From the NCBI GenBank assembly GCA_000226015.1, contig JH153709.1, positions 173,629 through 234,777 of the forward strand: DNA of 61,149 bases. Reading direction: 5' to 3'. Below, one piece after another: positions 1-14,800 of this stretch. The DNA comes from Mnemiopsis leidyi. Lineage: Eukaryota > Ctenophora > Tentaculata > Lobata > Bolinopsidae. Both the position numbers and the translations under genes were made by a program. Numbering within the stretch: the stretch's first letter is position 1; the number at the start of each line of letters is the position of its first letter. Under the pieces are notes generated by a model, which had not been told where the DNA came from, made no database searches, and was given only the letters and a program-made list of their open reading frames with translations.

Positions 1-173
<173 letters not shown>

Positions 174-2860
174 GTTTCTACTGTATCTACTATCTCTACC
201 CCACACAAGTGTGTGTGTCAACAACTGTACACATATACACGATATAAGCTGCTCAGACAAGAGTTACTGTGTCCACTACACGTTACCGTGCCATGTGTCC
301 CACTTAATCCTGACGTCACACCTCATGACGTCATCAAATGCCTGAACCAATCCTTCCACTTTTAGCAGAGAAGTTTACCATCTCTCTCTCTCTCCTCCTG
401 TTTGAGCCGGAGTTCCCCCTCCCCGTAGAGTTACAACATGTGCTGGGTTACAGAGTCGAAGTTCAGACGAGGCTGTGAAGTCAGGCCCTATATCGAGTTA
501 GAATTATGTTTGTGTCTGCCTAATTAATCGTCTTGATGAAGGAGCACGACAAGGTTACAACGTTAAAAAGGTAGTAATGCGACGTTCACATCGGGTCGTG
601 AATATAGTGATCGAATGTGCATTGTCGGGTTGCCATGACTACGTCCACCAGCCTGGGTGAATAGTTGGGTAATGGTGGAGACTCCCCCTGAAATTTGTTT
701 AACTTCAGACTAGATCGTGCTGCAGGGCCGTCCTCCCACCACCACCAGCAGGCTCCTTCACTACATCACTGTAGATCTATAGATACATTTCTATAGTAAC
801 ATCACCTGACTCCCGTTCTGGCTTCTAATTGGCTGACGGTTTGAATACTGTGCCGTGATTGGTCGAGTTTGAGTTCCAGACGGTACAGGTAACGCGATCC
901 CGTCTCCGGAATGTCTGAAAACACAGCTGGGGACTAACTACATTCTCAACATATCTCCTGGAAGTTGTTATGGTCTTGTTCGCTGTTCCCCACAACTACG
1001 TTACGGAATTACTCCGTCAATATGGAACTGTAAAGTTGGGGGGATTAAGATAGAAAGATAGCGCTAACATTCCACTATACACAACACTTGTACTTACTAC
1101 AGAAGTGTACAGTGAGGTACACAACACTTGTTAAGCTAGCTACATTGTCTGAAGTTAACGACGTGCTGGAACCCTGAACTAGACAGGAAGAGACTACTGA
1201 CGTAGCTGGGTACGTCTGTGTCACGTGATCTCTGTCACGTGACTTCATCTACCACTCCCACACACATTCTGTGTGTTCACTACAACTGGGAGGAGACTGG
1301 ACTAGCAGAGCTGATGACTGAGAGGGTCATGATTGTGATTTATGTTTAGTCACAGTTAACAGTTACCCCTCAATACTTCAGCTTGTTGAACTTACTTCAG
1401 ACACACGATACATACACAGAACTTTTACTAAAGCTGTAAAATGTTCTCCAAAATTCGGAACGTTACTGCCATCTAGAGGACGCTGGTTTCTAATGAGATT
1501 TCTGGTTTCTTAATCATGAACTCTTTACAAACGTGTTTACCCGTATTAACCGTGTTTAACCGAGCCCCTTGTGGCGATTGCGGACACCATCGTAGTCAAA
1601 CCGATTCTAAGTTCGGCACCTTTATACGGTAACTTTATTACACATCTCAGCTGGAAACATGGGACTAAATCCTAGCAAGCACCCCAGTTCTAGGTACAGA
1701 ATAATTATCAGTCTGGTTACTGAGATCCTGTTCCGCTACCTGGTGGAGCATGCGAAAATTGAGACTATACTGACTGATAGCGTACCAATATGTATGTGTT
1801 AACTTTAACAGTGATATGTGTTAACTTTAACAGTGATATGTGTTAACTTCAACAGTGATATGTGTTAACTTCAACAGTGATATGTGTTAACTTCAACAGT
1901 GATATGTGTTAACTTCAACAGTGATATGTGTTAACTTCAACAGTGATATGTGTTAACTTCAACAGTGATATGTGTTAACTTTAACAGTGATGGGCGATAA
2001 CTATAGCTTCAGTAGGCAACTTCTATGAGCCCAATGAAGTGATGTTACGTAGTGATATACCTGAAAAGATTAACGCTACGTGAGTAATAGCGTAACGCCA
2101 TGCTACGCCGGACCTGGAAAATGTAACGTATTTAGTAGGTGGGAGTGTTTGGATGAATCTCTAGCGTTCCGTGTAACACTCGAACGTGTACACACGTGTA
2201 TGTGTGTGTAACACGTGTTCAGATATCTGTATCCAAGCAGGGGGTAAGGGTGGTTCTAAACATTCCTTACCTGTACACAGATTAGTTCACACAGACATTC
2301 CAATATTGCATACCAGTGTTCCCTCGTGGTTGACCACCAGCTGAGAGGTGAAGTTGACTGGAAGTGATCGTATAGTTGAGTGTTAAGTAATGTAAACCAC
2401 TGTTACAAGCATCAGTAACATCGTGCTTCGATAAGTGTCTGCTTTTTGGTATTTTTCCGGCATTTCGGAGCAGTGAATCTTCAATCAGTGCCAATGTGGT
2501 CAATAAATATGTCGCAAAACGTCAAATAGTATTATTAAAACGGAGTATCTTAACAAGCATAAAAACGTAATACATGTCACCTACATTATTCCTTTTCTGG
2601 TCATTCCGGGTCACAGAGCTCTCGAACAAAATACCGATGTGTCACATAGCACATCCTGGCGCCAGTGTAATAGAAATGTTTCAAAGTCGGAAGTTATTTT
2701 AGTCGGAAGTTATTGTAGCACATAGCAATAATTCATAACATGCGTTGGCAACAAAGATCGTAATAAACGTTTGGAACAAAAACTCTAGGTATAACAAAAC
2801 TCTAGGTGTAACAAAAAAGGTGGTGTAACAAAAAAGGTGGTGTAACACCCAGCCCTTCAG
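174..2860. other. Non-coding stretch, probably upstream intron of the cadherin gene
   Basis: I find no convincing exon here. The first recognised cadherin exon starts at 2861 in mid-domain, so upstream exons must exist; this is most likely intron, with the earlier exons left of the window. It holds a 22-bp minisatellite (1793-1990). A 19-bp duplication of a GGTGGTGTAACAA-like unit lies just before the acceptor at 2860. Confidence 0.5.
1793..1990. repeat. 22-bp minisatellite, about 9 copies
   Basis: Tandem copies of a unit like GTGATATGTGTTAACTTCAA plus CA, with a single C/T variant between copies. Each unit carries the palindrome GTTAAC. It lies in presumed intron and no coding potential is claimed. 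Confidence 0.95.
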
Positions 2861-5800
2861 AGAAACACAAGACGATTACACTATCGAGTGTGCAGTCCAC
2901 GACAGTGATGGTCTTCACAACGACACGATGCAACTCCGGGTAAAAGTGCTGGATGTCAGCGACACAAGACCTGTGTTTGTTGGGACTCCTTACCGAGTCA
3001 ACCTATCGGAGTTAGCTCCTCTCAATCAGGTAAACCTAGTGCTTGTTTAACACTCATGTCTCCGCGTACACATTTTGACAAAATGATTTTGTTTAACTTT
3101 TGGTATCATTTAGGGTCCGTCTTTCTGTGAAATTCCAGAACTTAACATTGCAATAGTTCGCGAGAACATAGTTCCAGCTTCATCAGGACAGATTGTGTCT
3201 GTTTTTGAGATATTATCGTTACATGCGTGATTTATAATGAAACTCCAAACATAACATAACTGTGACATAAACTCCAAACATAACCTCACTGTGTTGTAGG
3301 TAGTTGCTAAAGCGGAGGCGGTAGACGAGGACCTTGATTACACCCTTTCTTTCTCCATATCTAGCCCATATTTCCAGATAGATTCCAGCACAGGTACGTT
3401 CTTGCTCCAACTTTCTTATTATTCAATGTGACAATCCCGAGCGTGTAAATTTCGAAAGTAAAAGCAGCTTTAAAGCCATAATTATATCCAGAACTATTTG
3501 ACCAATAAGCGATCCCTGAAAAGAAACTAAAGATAACTTTCCTGCAGGTGAAATCAGTGTATCCAACTCTCTTATCTCGGTCTCCTCCTCCCCCCTAACT
3601 TCCCAAGTCTCCGTGTCGGACGGACGTTTCACCACAACTACCGACCTCCTTGTGAACGTGTACAAGAACGACGGTCGTGCTCCCCTTCTCTCGCCCTCCG
3701 GTACGCTGGTTTCCGTCTGGATCTTTCAATTTGTCAAAATAATGATCTTAGGAGTTAGGTGTGATATCGATTATGTTGCGGCGAGACTGAATTAAACTTA
3801 TATATTACTGTTATATTTCAGGTTGGGCAAAGGGCAGGGATGTCTCCAAGCTATATCCCTGTTTCCCTATGACATCCGACTTTAGGCGGTAATACGGTTG
3901 CTAGGACATCTTGACTTGCATCGCGCGTTTAACTTTCTTCCCTTTCAGGAGAGAAACTGTCAGAAGCAGCTGAATTAGGGAGTACCGCAGGGAGATGTTC
4001 TGGGACCTCTAGTAGTCCTATCACGTAAGTCACCTTACACATTTTTTTGTCAGAAAGCATGTGTTACAGCCTCGACACTGCTTGCATGGCCACATTATCA
4101 ATCACATTTCAAGCTGTCGCATTGTTTTTGTTTCATTCCCACTTTGCTTAGTTCTCTTTCACTTTGCTGACACGTGCCCCATCTCTAGGTATAGTTTAAC
4201 CTGGGATAACAGAAACGAGAACTACAACGCTCTGTTTAATATAGATGCAAACAGTGGGCTGATAACAACTACCGGACCCCTTGATTACGAGCAGTATGAT
4301 GCTTATGTGTAAGTGGAACTCTTACAATAATTCAAGATGTCACTGTGCTGTAAAAACTTTAAAATTTTCAAATATTTAACACAAATTTTTTGCATATATT
4401 TGGACTAATATATGTTATCATTGTTATATTATATTCATAATGTTATTCAGGTTGACGTGTACCGCTACAAACATACACGGCCTATCAGCCGCTGCCACTG
4501 TGACAGTGAAGGTAGAAGGTGCCAATGAGTACACTCCTGAGTTCACCAAGTCAATCTACTCCTTCGAGACATTCGATCGTATTGACTCGGAGACTAAGTA
4601 AGTCGGGTGTCCTGCAGGGGTTATTCATTACACCTTACGTCAGCAGAGGAGATTAAGTGATTGCTAGGCGATTGTCTCTCTATTTCGCTGGATCTAGCGA
4701 CCCTGCGATTGTGATATTGTGTAATTGGAAGAGAAAACTAACATTTTAACCACACTTTTTTACAAAATCAAATAACATGGAATGTGGCACATCGTAGCAG
4801 TAAGTTGTACTTAAATAAAAATTTTTAAATTTGACCTGCTTAAGTTTCAAATTTCAATCTACTTTAGAGTGGTGGGACAAGTTAACGCAACCGACGCTGA
4901 TAAAGGGAACGACGGCATTCTTCAGTTCTTCCTCATACAAGACGTTCCAGGTCAGTTAATTTAATTTGAGTACTAAAAGTACCAAATATGTCAACATTTT
5001 GACTGATTTCTCTTCCCGTTTTTAAGACAGACATCAGTTATCATTAGATACTTCAAATGTCCACGCGATAAGTTTTACTTGCGTTTAAAATGATTTAATC
5101 GTTTGAAAGTAAGCTCGAAAACCCGCAAGGTAACATCTTAACATGCTTGTGCGACTTTCAAACATTTCGCTACTCTCTACGTTAACCGGGCAGAACAAAG
5201 TCCAGTAACTCTGCTTCTCAGTATATTGCAATACAGCACTGTACTGTGTTTATTTTAACACGCACTTTTCGTACTTACAAAATAACAAGTAAACTGCTGC
5301 TACAAAGGGCCGGTAAAGTGAAAACATTACAAAACACGTCAGCTTTGTTCGAGCTACTTGTGAGGACACTTTTGAAATTCCCGCGCTACAAATCTTCAAT
5401 GTGCTGAACTGTTTTAAGTAAGTTGACTTCATGTCATGTGTCACGTGTTTAGTAGACTTTATGTCACGTGTTTAGTAGACTTCATGTCACGTGTTTAGTG
5501 TTTGAGTTAGATCTGCTCGCCATTCTTTAAGTGCTAGCTAAGCTTATAAATATGGTACGTATACGTCATCAAAAAGTTCAGCGTTAAGTACTCGAGTAGA
5601 GAAATATCCAAGTACTGCAGAATACTCCTTTCCAGATATCTAAAGCTTAACTTACCCAAAAATCGTTTGTAGATGTTCAGAAGTCACAAATCACCTTCAA
5701 ACTAAATTTGAATCTACAAACTTTGGTATTGTGTAGTGTTTACATAAGACTGATGATCTAATAGGCCCATGTCTCAGACCATATTACAGAATGAGAGACT

Positions 5801-8800
5801 GAATAAAACTAAATCATATTTGTTTTGAAAACAAATGAGTCGACCCACAACGTGCTGATAAATGAGAATTTGAGTGGACCAATCAAAACTTCGTTGTAAA
5901 TCACGTGCAACTCTGTTATTGATCACGTGAATAAATCCAACCAATCTGATTGCAATTCACACCTTTCAAGTCACACGTGATCAATCACATCACCGGTTTT
6001 GTTTTGGTGTTTGCTTGCATAAAAAGTGATTGCGTAAATCAGCAACAAATTTGTTTATCTAAATTTCAAACTCTCTCTCTCTGTCTCTCTGTCTCTCCAC
6101 TAAGGTGTGCCAAGTTCTCTGCTAAGAATAACGGAGAACTCGACAGTACTCTAAATTGTCTGCTCAGAATAACGGAGAACTCGGCAGTACTCTAAATTAT
6201 CTGCTCAGAATAACGGAGAACTCGGCAGTACTCTAAATTATCTGCTCAGAATAACGGAGAACTCGGCAGTACTCTAAATTATCTGCTCAGAATAACGGAG
6301 AACTCGGCAGTACTCTAAATTGTCTTCTCAGAAGCGGAGTATGAAATTACGATATTACTCCACCTTGGCACAAGATATTATGAGATTATTCGATTATTGT
6401 TTCTGCTAATCTAGAAAATAATACAAATAATTAGTTGTGTTTCTTTGAACGTCCCGATAACAAGTTAACATGTTGAAGTTTGAACCCTATTTTCCGACAG
6501 AACTGCTGAAAGTCCAGGTATATCCAAGCTAAGTAGTTAAGTACAAGGACCCTAACCTACTGAGCATGCGCCTAGTATGCCTTATCTTGAGCAAATCGAA
6601 GTGGCCTTTGAGGCGTGGAATCCTCGAATAATTATGTATTATCGCGTCGCTTCGAGGAATGAAAATTGCTGTAATTTTTCCGATTGACGAGTGAATTATA
6701 ATGGGTATGAATGGAGGGAGATAGGGGACATTGCTCCCTGTTCCATATCGGTAAATAATACACGACTGGATCCGTGTCTCGCTAAAATCTGATTTCATGG
6801 TTCCGTAACAACTGCAATTACAGTCCACCTGAATCGTTGTAATCTTCTGGATTAAGTTTTATTTCCTCAGTAATATTTGATAATGGGGACTCTTATTTAT
6901 CAAACCATGATTTATTATTAAAACAGAATAACGGACACGCTACGTTTTAAATGAAGGAAGTTAGTTACACTCTCAAAGATTTCAAAACTGTGAATCAAAC
7001 CAAGAGCTATTTGAATAGTTTTTCCATTAAAACTTTTGTTTTGTGGCTCTTTTTACTCAACAGTCAACATGCATGCAAATAGTGCCCACAAAACTGATTA
7101 TAAGAAGGATTAATTCTTGAGTCACCGGCAAAAAATTCTCATCATCAATATCTACAAAATTCTAGAGGAACTAATTTTAAGACCGTTCAACTGTCGGAAA
7201 GGAACTAAAATTTTCTTTGGAAAATATCTAGGCTTACGGTTGTCAGTGTAGACTGTAGCTCCTAATCGAAAGTGCATGTTCTGTGGGGACACATACAGGC
7301 GAAGGGTCGCTTCCTCCAGACAAAGGAGTCGTCCCACTTTTGGTTGATTCTGGAGAATGCCACGACCCGCTGCTCCCCTCTCTTGGTCACCCAGTTATCC
7401 GGCTGTTGCTTCCTGTCCCACACAGGACTCCACTCCAGCTCACTACCGTCGTGGTGGATCCAGTCTCCGGTTCCTTCGCCTGTTTCCTCGTCCATCACTT
7501 CCTCTGTTCCCAGCCAGATCCAGTTGGTGTTGTTCCATCTCTTGTGTTCCGGGTCTGGTCCGAACGTGATGTTGGCAGCCCATCCTAGTTCCACGTTATC
7601 CTCCTTGCTGTTCACGATAGCCATGGTCAGGCCATAAGACTCACACAGTGCACGTGCTGTAGTCCACTTCACGTGCTGCGCGACAACAATGTACTTGCCA
7701 CAGTAGTTACAGGCGTAGGGAGCCTCTATCTCGGGAAAGGTGTCGTCCCACCTGCCCCTCTTGTTGATCATCACGTGATTCTGGTAGTCTCTGTACTTTC
7801 TCTTGTACTCCTGGTCTGGCATGTCCTTCATCCAGTGCGAGAATCTCGGGTTGGAGCCGTCCAGCCACTCCCATTCTGATGCGTTGAAGTTACTCGAACC
7901 TCGATCCTTCTTCGCCAGGAGCACCTTGTTGTTTACCTTCTTCTCCAAGCCGACCCAGACCCAGTTGTCCCGGTTATAGAGTTTCCCGACTTGCTTGATG
8001 CCGTGAGCTATCTGCAACAAGATCCTGATTTCCTTGTTCTCCACCTCGCTATTTACACTTGCCAAGTCAATGCCCGTGTTCGTGAAGGGCCATTGAAGGT
8101 TCCGGCACGCAGATTTGGCGTCCCAGAAGTTTTTGTACGCTTTGAAGAGCAAGTAGCGACAGTTAGCGACCACATCCTGCCGTTTGAGGAGCCGACTCAT
8201 TTTTCGTGCGTTAATTGCTACCGGATCGTTCATGATAAGTGTCGCATCGGTTGCTCCCTCAAATTTTTCATACTCCTTATTCGAAATTTTGAATTCCTCC
8301 TGTGAGGCTCCAAGAGCTACCGAACAAACTAACAGGATGAGCAACTTCATAGCTCACTAGATAACGTACACCAATAAACTCTATCGAAACTAACAATTTG
8401 ACCGAGGAAGTTTAAATTAGATCTCACAAATATCTTATCATCATGGCTCGATTAGCGACTGACCAATGAACGGTCTGTGTTGGCTATAATTGTCACATTG
8501 TCTCAGTTAGCCGTCTTTCGAAGAGGGCCAAATCAACGACATCCGCATTCAGGGCGCACGAAGGAGGAGCGAATGATCTGGTCGCAGGTGTCAGTGGTTT
8601 TAACTGTATGCTGTAGTTCCTCTCAACATTAAGGCATGTTTAGTGGAGAGGGTAGGGAGGGTAGGAAGCGTTAATGTCATGGTTTGGAATGATTTGGAAT
8701 ATTCGATATTTCCCAAGTTCCAAGAAAGATTGATAATTTTGTTTAACAAGGTTTTACAGGATCTGATTCGCTTAAACGATGATTCATTACGATTTTTGGT

Positions 8801-11800
8801 CGATTTAAAACTTAACCAACAATCAAGAAAGTAACAATTCATTAAAAAGTAAGTTGTCATTCGCGAACTAAACATCAAAATGGAAATCTAAGTTTTTTCT
8901 TCGTTGTTGAAAGTGGAAATTTCAAAGCCTGAGCTTACTAATATTTGAAAAAAAATCTAACAGTTCAATCTAAAAATCATAACAGAATAGTTTGGTATGA
9001 AAGTGTCATTCAATCGCAAATTTTAAATTGGACTTATCCTTTGACTTTCTTCAGTCTTCTTGGTGCGGATTCTCCTGTTCCTGGCCCACCTTTGAAGGTA
9101 TTATCGTAGCTGCAGGATCGGTAAGGACACATGCAGGCAAAGGGTCGTTTTCTCCAAGGGAAAGAGTCGTCCCATTTCCAGTTCAGTCTAGAAAAAGCCA
9201 CAACACTCTGCTCACCCTTTTTCATCACCCAATTGTCGGGCTGCTGCTTTCTGTCCCACTTTGGCCTCCAAGCTAGGTGTTCACCAGTGTGGTGGATCCA
9301 CTCCCCAGTTCCTATTCCATTTTCATCCAAGATCTCCTCCGTGCCCAACCAGATCCAGTTGCTGTTATCCCAACGTTTATCTTCCGGTATCGGCCCGAAT
9401 GTCGTGTTAGCAGCAAATCCGAGCTCTTGATTGTCACGTTCACTGTTCACTATGGCCATTGTTAGCCCGTAGGATTCGCAGAGATATTTGGCATGATTCC
9501 AAGTGACATGCTCAGCCACGACGATATATCTTCCGCAGTAGTTACAGGCGTATGGCGCTTCTATGCTCCCATAAGTGTCATCCCATCTTCCTCTCTTATT
9601 GACTTGTACAAATCTCTGGTAATCCTTGTGTTGCCGCTTGTATTCTTGATCAGGCATGGACCTCATCCAGTGTGTGAAATTTGGATGTGTCCCATCTTGC
9701 CATTGCCACTCTTCTGGGTTGAAGTTACTTGGTCCCCTTAAATCCTTAGAAAGGAGAAAAGAATTGTTGGCAGTCTTCTCTAAACCTATCCATACCCAAT
9801 TTGCTCGGTCGTAATGAGAGCGGTGGTCGCGAATTCCGTTTGCCAGTTGCAGCAGTATCTTTATGTCCGTGTTTTCATCTTCGGTATGAATGTCAGCCAA
9901 CCAGATGCCTTTGTGGGTAAAAGGCCATTCGACTCTCTTGCAAGAATCCCTCGCGTCCCAGAAGGTTTTCCTCTCCTTAAAAAGGATGTAGCGGCAAGTA
10001 GAGACTACGTCTTGGTTTTTAAGGAGAAGAGACATCTTCTTAGCGTTTATGTAAGCTGGATGTCCTTCGATGACTTCTTCATCTGTCGCACCCTCAAAAT
10101 ATTCCCATTCTTTGTTTGTCAACTTTTGGCTTGATACCACTACTATGTTGAGGATAGCCACTAAAGTAAATCGTAACATGGCTTCCTGAGGAATCAGGTC
10201 TAATTGTTATTTGAAATTTTTCAAACTTTTTATAGCTTTTTCTCTCACATTTAAGTTATTTTTAATCTTCTGCAAACTAGAACACCTTAACTAGTCCCAA
10301 AGGTCCATAGCACGCCGACAATTCATTTGTAAGATGCCCCACACAAAATATGCGTCATATGTCGCCATTTCATGGCCCACTGCTTACCAACTCCATTACA
10401 CACGGTCCCTCATGTGCCCTTGGTAACTCTATCGCCGTTTCGCTAACCACGAATTTCACAACAGCTATGAAATATAAATCTACCTACTACCTAGGGGCTT
10501 GTTTGTAAATCTCGTCTACATAATTCTTTAGTTAGACGTGTTATAGATTGAAAGATTATTGACAAACAATTTTCAAAGCCATTAAGATAGAAAAGTTAAC
10601 TTGTTTATATGATTGAACATAATATCTCCGTCAGTAATCAACCACAGTGCTTTTTAAAATCGGAAAAGTACAGGCTTTGTCAACGTTGACCCATGGCCCA
10701 GACAGGTCGAAACTATTCGACGATGCAATAAACAATAAAATCAGTGATAGCCGATTTATCGAAAAAAATAAGATGCAAACGTGACCTTAGATACGTATAA
10801 CGTAACGCAACCCTATGTTTTGATCATAAACAACAGCCACAATAACAAATTTTGTAAATATGGACTCTGTTAATGACACACCATTATAATCTGCTGCAAT
10901 AAGTTTCTATTTGTCGAGGTCGGTGTGCCACACCAAATTGCTGATAAACCGTTCTTGATCCACTGATTGGAGCTGCTGATGACAGGAATTCCTAGTGACC
11001 TGTCCCCTTTATCAAGCCGGTTATTTATATTAACAAAGTTTATCATGGAGATGCAACCTAGTGCAACATGTTGTTTAATTGGTTGCAAATTGTCATGCTG
11101 TGAGGGTGAAGTAAGCCATTATTTGGATTGCTGGTGGTAATAGTCCTCGTCACATCTACTAATTCTATTACTCAAGTTTAAGGTTAATCAATCAAATCAA
11201 ATCAATTATTTTTCGGATATTCTCAAAAAGCATTGCACTAATTACTATCTATCTTTAAAGCATTATCGGAACCTAAATAAGTACATAGTTTTTGAATTTA
11301 TGTATGAACTTTCGTAAAGTCATCATTACTCAAAGTTCCTTCTCAATAAAAATGTTTATTGTCCCTTTTTCTAACCCTTCACTTTTTTCAAATTAGGGGC
11401 TTCTTTTTCCCCCGTTCCTGGCCCACCTTTGAAGGCATGATCGTAGCTGCAGGATCGGTAAGGACACATGCAGGCGAACGGCCGTTTCCTCCAGGGGAAT
11501 GAATCATCCCACTTAGTATTCAACCGGGAAAATGCCACCACCTGCTGCTCGCCCCTCTTCTTAACCCAGTTGTCAGGCTGCCTTTTCCTGTCCCATTTGG
11601 GGCTCCATTTTAGAGGGTCCCCGTTGTGGTGCACCCACTCTCCTGTCCCCACACCCGCGTCATCCATCACTTCGTGAGTTCCTAGCCAGATCCAGTTGCT
11701 GTCGTCCCAACGCTTTTCCTCTGGAATGGGACCGAAGGTGGCATTTGCTGCGAAGTTAAGCTCAATGTTGTCATGTTCGCTATCCACGATGGCCAAAGTG

Positions 11801-14800
11801 AGGCCGTACGATTCGCAGAGTTTTTGGGCATGTGGCCATGTAACGTGTTCAGCGATTACGATGTATCGCCCGCAGTAGTTGCACACATAAGGCGCCTCTA
11901 TGGCTCCAAAAGTGTCGTCCCATCTTCCTCTCTTGTTGACTTGTACAAACCTCTGGTAGTCCCTGTAGGGCCGCTTGTATTCTTGATCAGGCATAGCCCT
12001 CATCCAGTGTGTGAAATTAGGATGTGTCCCGTCCTGCCATTGCCACTCCTCTGGGATGAAGTTTTCTGTCCCACGTTCATCTTTCGACAGCAAGAAATTG
12101 TTGTTCTTTGTCTTTTCCAATCCAATCCAAGCCCAGTTCGTCCGGTTGTAGTGCGATCCAACATCATGGATACCATTAGCGATCTGCAGCAAGATCCTGA
12201 TGTCCATGTTCTCGTCCATGGTATGTACATCAGCCAGCCACGCCCCCTTGTGGGAAAACGGCCATTCGATTTTCTTGCAGGCGTCTCGGGCGTCCCAGAA
12301 GTTCTTCTTCTCCTTGAAGAGAATGTAACGGCAAGTGGAGACAACTCCCTGTCTTTTCATGAGTAGAGCCATCTTCCTGGCGTTAATGGCTGCTGGGTGT
12401 CCTAGAATCAAATCTTCATCTGTGGCACCTTCAAATTGTTCCCATTCTTTGTTCGTCAATTTCTTGCTTGATGCTACTGACAATATCGCTGCCACGACGA
12501 TAAGCCGTACCATGGCTGCCTAGGGAAATATTGTTTTCATTTAATTTGCGGGATAAACTTATACCTATTCTCTGGAACAATGTCCACTAAATAAAGTGGT
12601 AAATATTTAACGAAATAACTAAGATGAAATAAAAAAAATGCTTATTTCCAGGTTGGCTGATAAAGCGGAACACGGGTGAGATAATACAACTGAAGCAGTC
12701 CGAGGGAAGCAGGCGGAAACGAAGTGTGGACGAAGAAAATGCTTCAAAAAGAAGCACTGATTCCTCATGTAAGTTAAATAGGAACTTGTATTTTACTGAT
12801 AAGTCGTTAGGTGAAAGGTTTGTGCCCAGATCAACATTCAAGTCAAGATATTATGAGTTCTTTTAAAACTTAAGTGCAAAATCGAACCATCGACTAGAAC
12901 TAAAATGCATTGCATTTTGAAAGAATCGAAGTGGCTAGTGTAGTATTAGCATCATCAAAAAACGTGCTAGAAGGCTGGATAAGGATTAGTGCTATGTGTA
13001 GACGATCACTTGTCGATCTTAAGCTTGTTCCTTGTATAAACTAAAGATTAAAACTATACAGTGTATTTTGTTATTTGACATGAATTCTAAAAATAGAAAT
13101 TGCGGTTTTAGCAACTATTATTATGGAACGTCATAAATAAAGTCTTAAATGACTTTTATTTCACTGAGCTATATAAGATCTATAAAGCTGCTAAACAAAC
13201 GACTTTTCGTTTGCAAAATACATTTATATCTGCAGCTCACTTTGGCTCGTCTTTAGACGTTTAGACATGTGGTGACAGTGTACCAGACAGTAGACTAGAC
13301 TACTAGACAGTAGACAGTAGACACTACGTCTAGTCCTGTGAGGGCTAGACAGTTGTCAATGTAGTCAGATCCAATCATTGCTTACTTTAAATCAGCATTT
13401 ATTTGCTGATTAAAGTTTCTAGACAAACTGTCTAATTCGGTGCGGCTTCATGTTAACGGCTAGACAGAAGACATTGCGGTCGACGTCATCACATCTCCAT
13501 TATAACTTAGATTCTAAAATTAATACGCGATTGGATTGTTTTTAAAAACATGATATCATTATCAATATTATCATGTTTATTCGGTAGATAGTCTCCCAAA
13601 CTGTCGGTCCAACTTCAGCCCCCATTTCAAGTTTCAACTATCCCTTTTCAGCACCCCAATACTCGTCAGTTCAACTAAACGTCAGTTCAACTAAACTGTC
13701 CCTTTTCAGCACCCCAATACTCGTCAGTTCAACTAAACGTCAGTTCAACTAAACTGTCCCTTTTCAGCACCCCAATACTCGTCAGTTCAACTAAACGTCA
13801 GTTCAACTAAACTGTCCCTTTTCAGCACCACAATACTCGTCAGTCCAACTAAATGTGACGGTGAGAGATAGCCCTGTTAACGACCGGGACAGCCGGTCTG
13901 CTAACGCTACTGTTTATATTTACATCGACCCGTACGTCCCTGGAAATGATCAGGTATGTTGGAACGTGTTACTTGTGTTGTTATAAACTTTCTAGGATTT
14001 GCAACATTCGCACATAATCGTCATATTTATGCTAGGATTTATTTTGCAAGTTCGGTAATCTTTGAGCATCAATGTCCAGAATCGACCTCTTGTAACTTAT
14101 CCCAGTTTCTGGATGTGTCCAATTTCTAATTGCAAATCTCAAAGGTCAAGTCGCCAATGGATTCTTCGTTAAAGTTTACGTCGTATACCAACATTCATGT
14201 GGTCAAACTATAGGGGTTGCAACTTTTTCTTAAGTTTTTTAATTGAGGTTGTCGGGCGTCTTTTCTAGGTGCTACCACCCTAATAGCTGGATATTGTAAG
14301 ACGGTACCATATCATATTGTAATAACCCTGTGTTACAGATAGTGCTGATTGGAGCTGCGGCAGGAGGTGGGATACTATTTCTTATCCTGGTGATTGTTGT
14401 GTTTGTCGTTGTTATACGGAGGAAGAAGTCCAAGTCCGGGTCCAAAGAGTTGACATTTGTTAATCCCACTGCGTACACGGGAAAAGACGGCCGGGTAAGT
14501 TCCTCTACCATTGTAATTCTTGTTTGTAGAGATGTGTGTCATAGTCCTGCTATGTTATTACGTGTCATAAGTATGAACAAGAATTGCGCCCGCTTAGTTA
14601 GGTCTCAGGCGGACGCTTTATATTTCCATCCTCATACTGAGAAATATGAACATTAAACAAAGCATTCGCATTTGATTTTAGATATAGTTATAAATCGCAT
14701 AAGTATAAAGAACATACACCAGTGATATAAAAGAAATACTTCTAATATTTTTCATCCTGCTTCCGAGGTGAGGTCGGTTATATTATCACAATAATCATCA

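Noticed and set aside
7272..7637. Open frames on the + strand opposite the lectin genes (also 9028-9741 and 11468-12366)
   Set aside because: They are mirror frames of strongly conserved minus-strand CTLD genes and have no domain content of their own.
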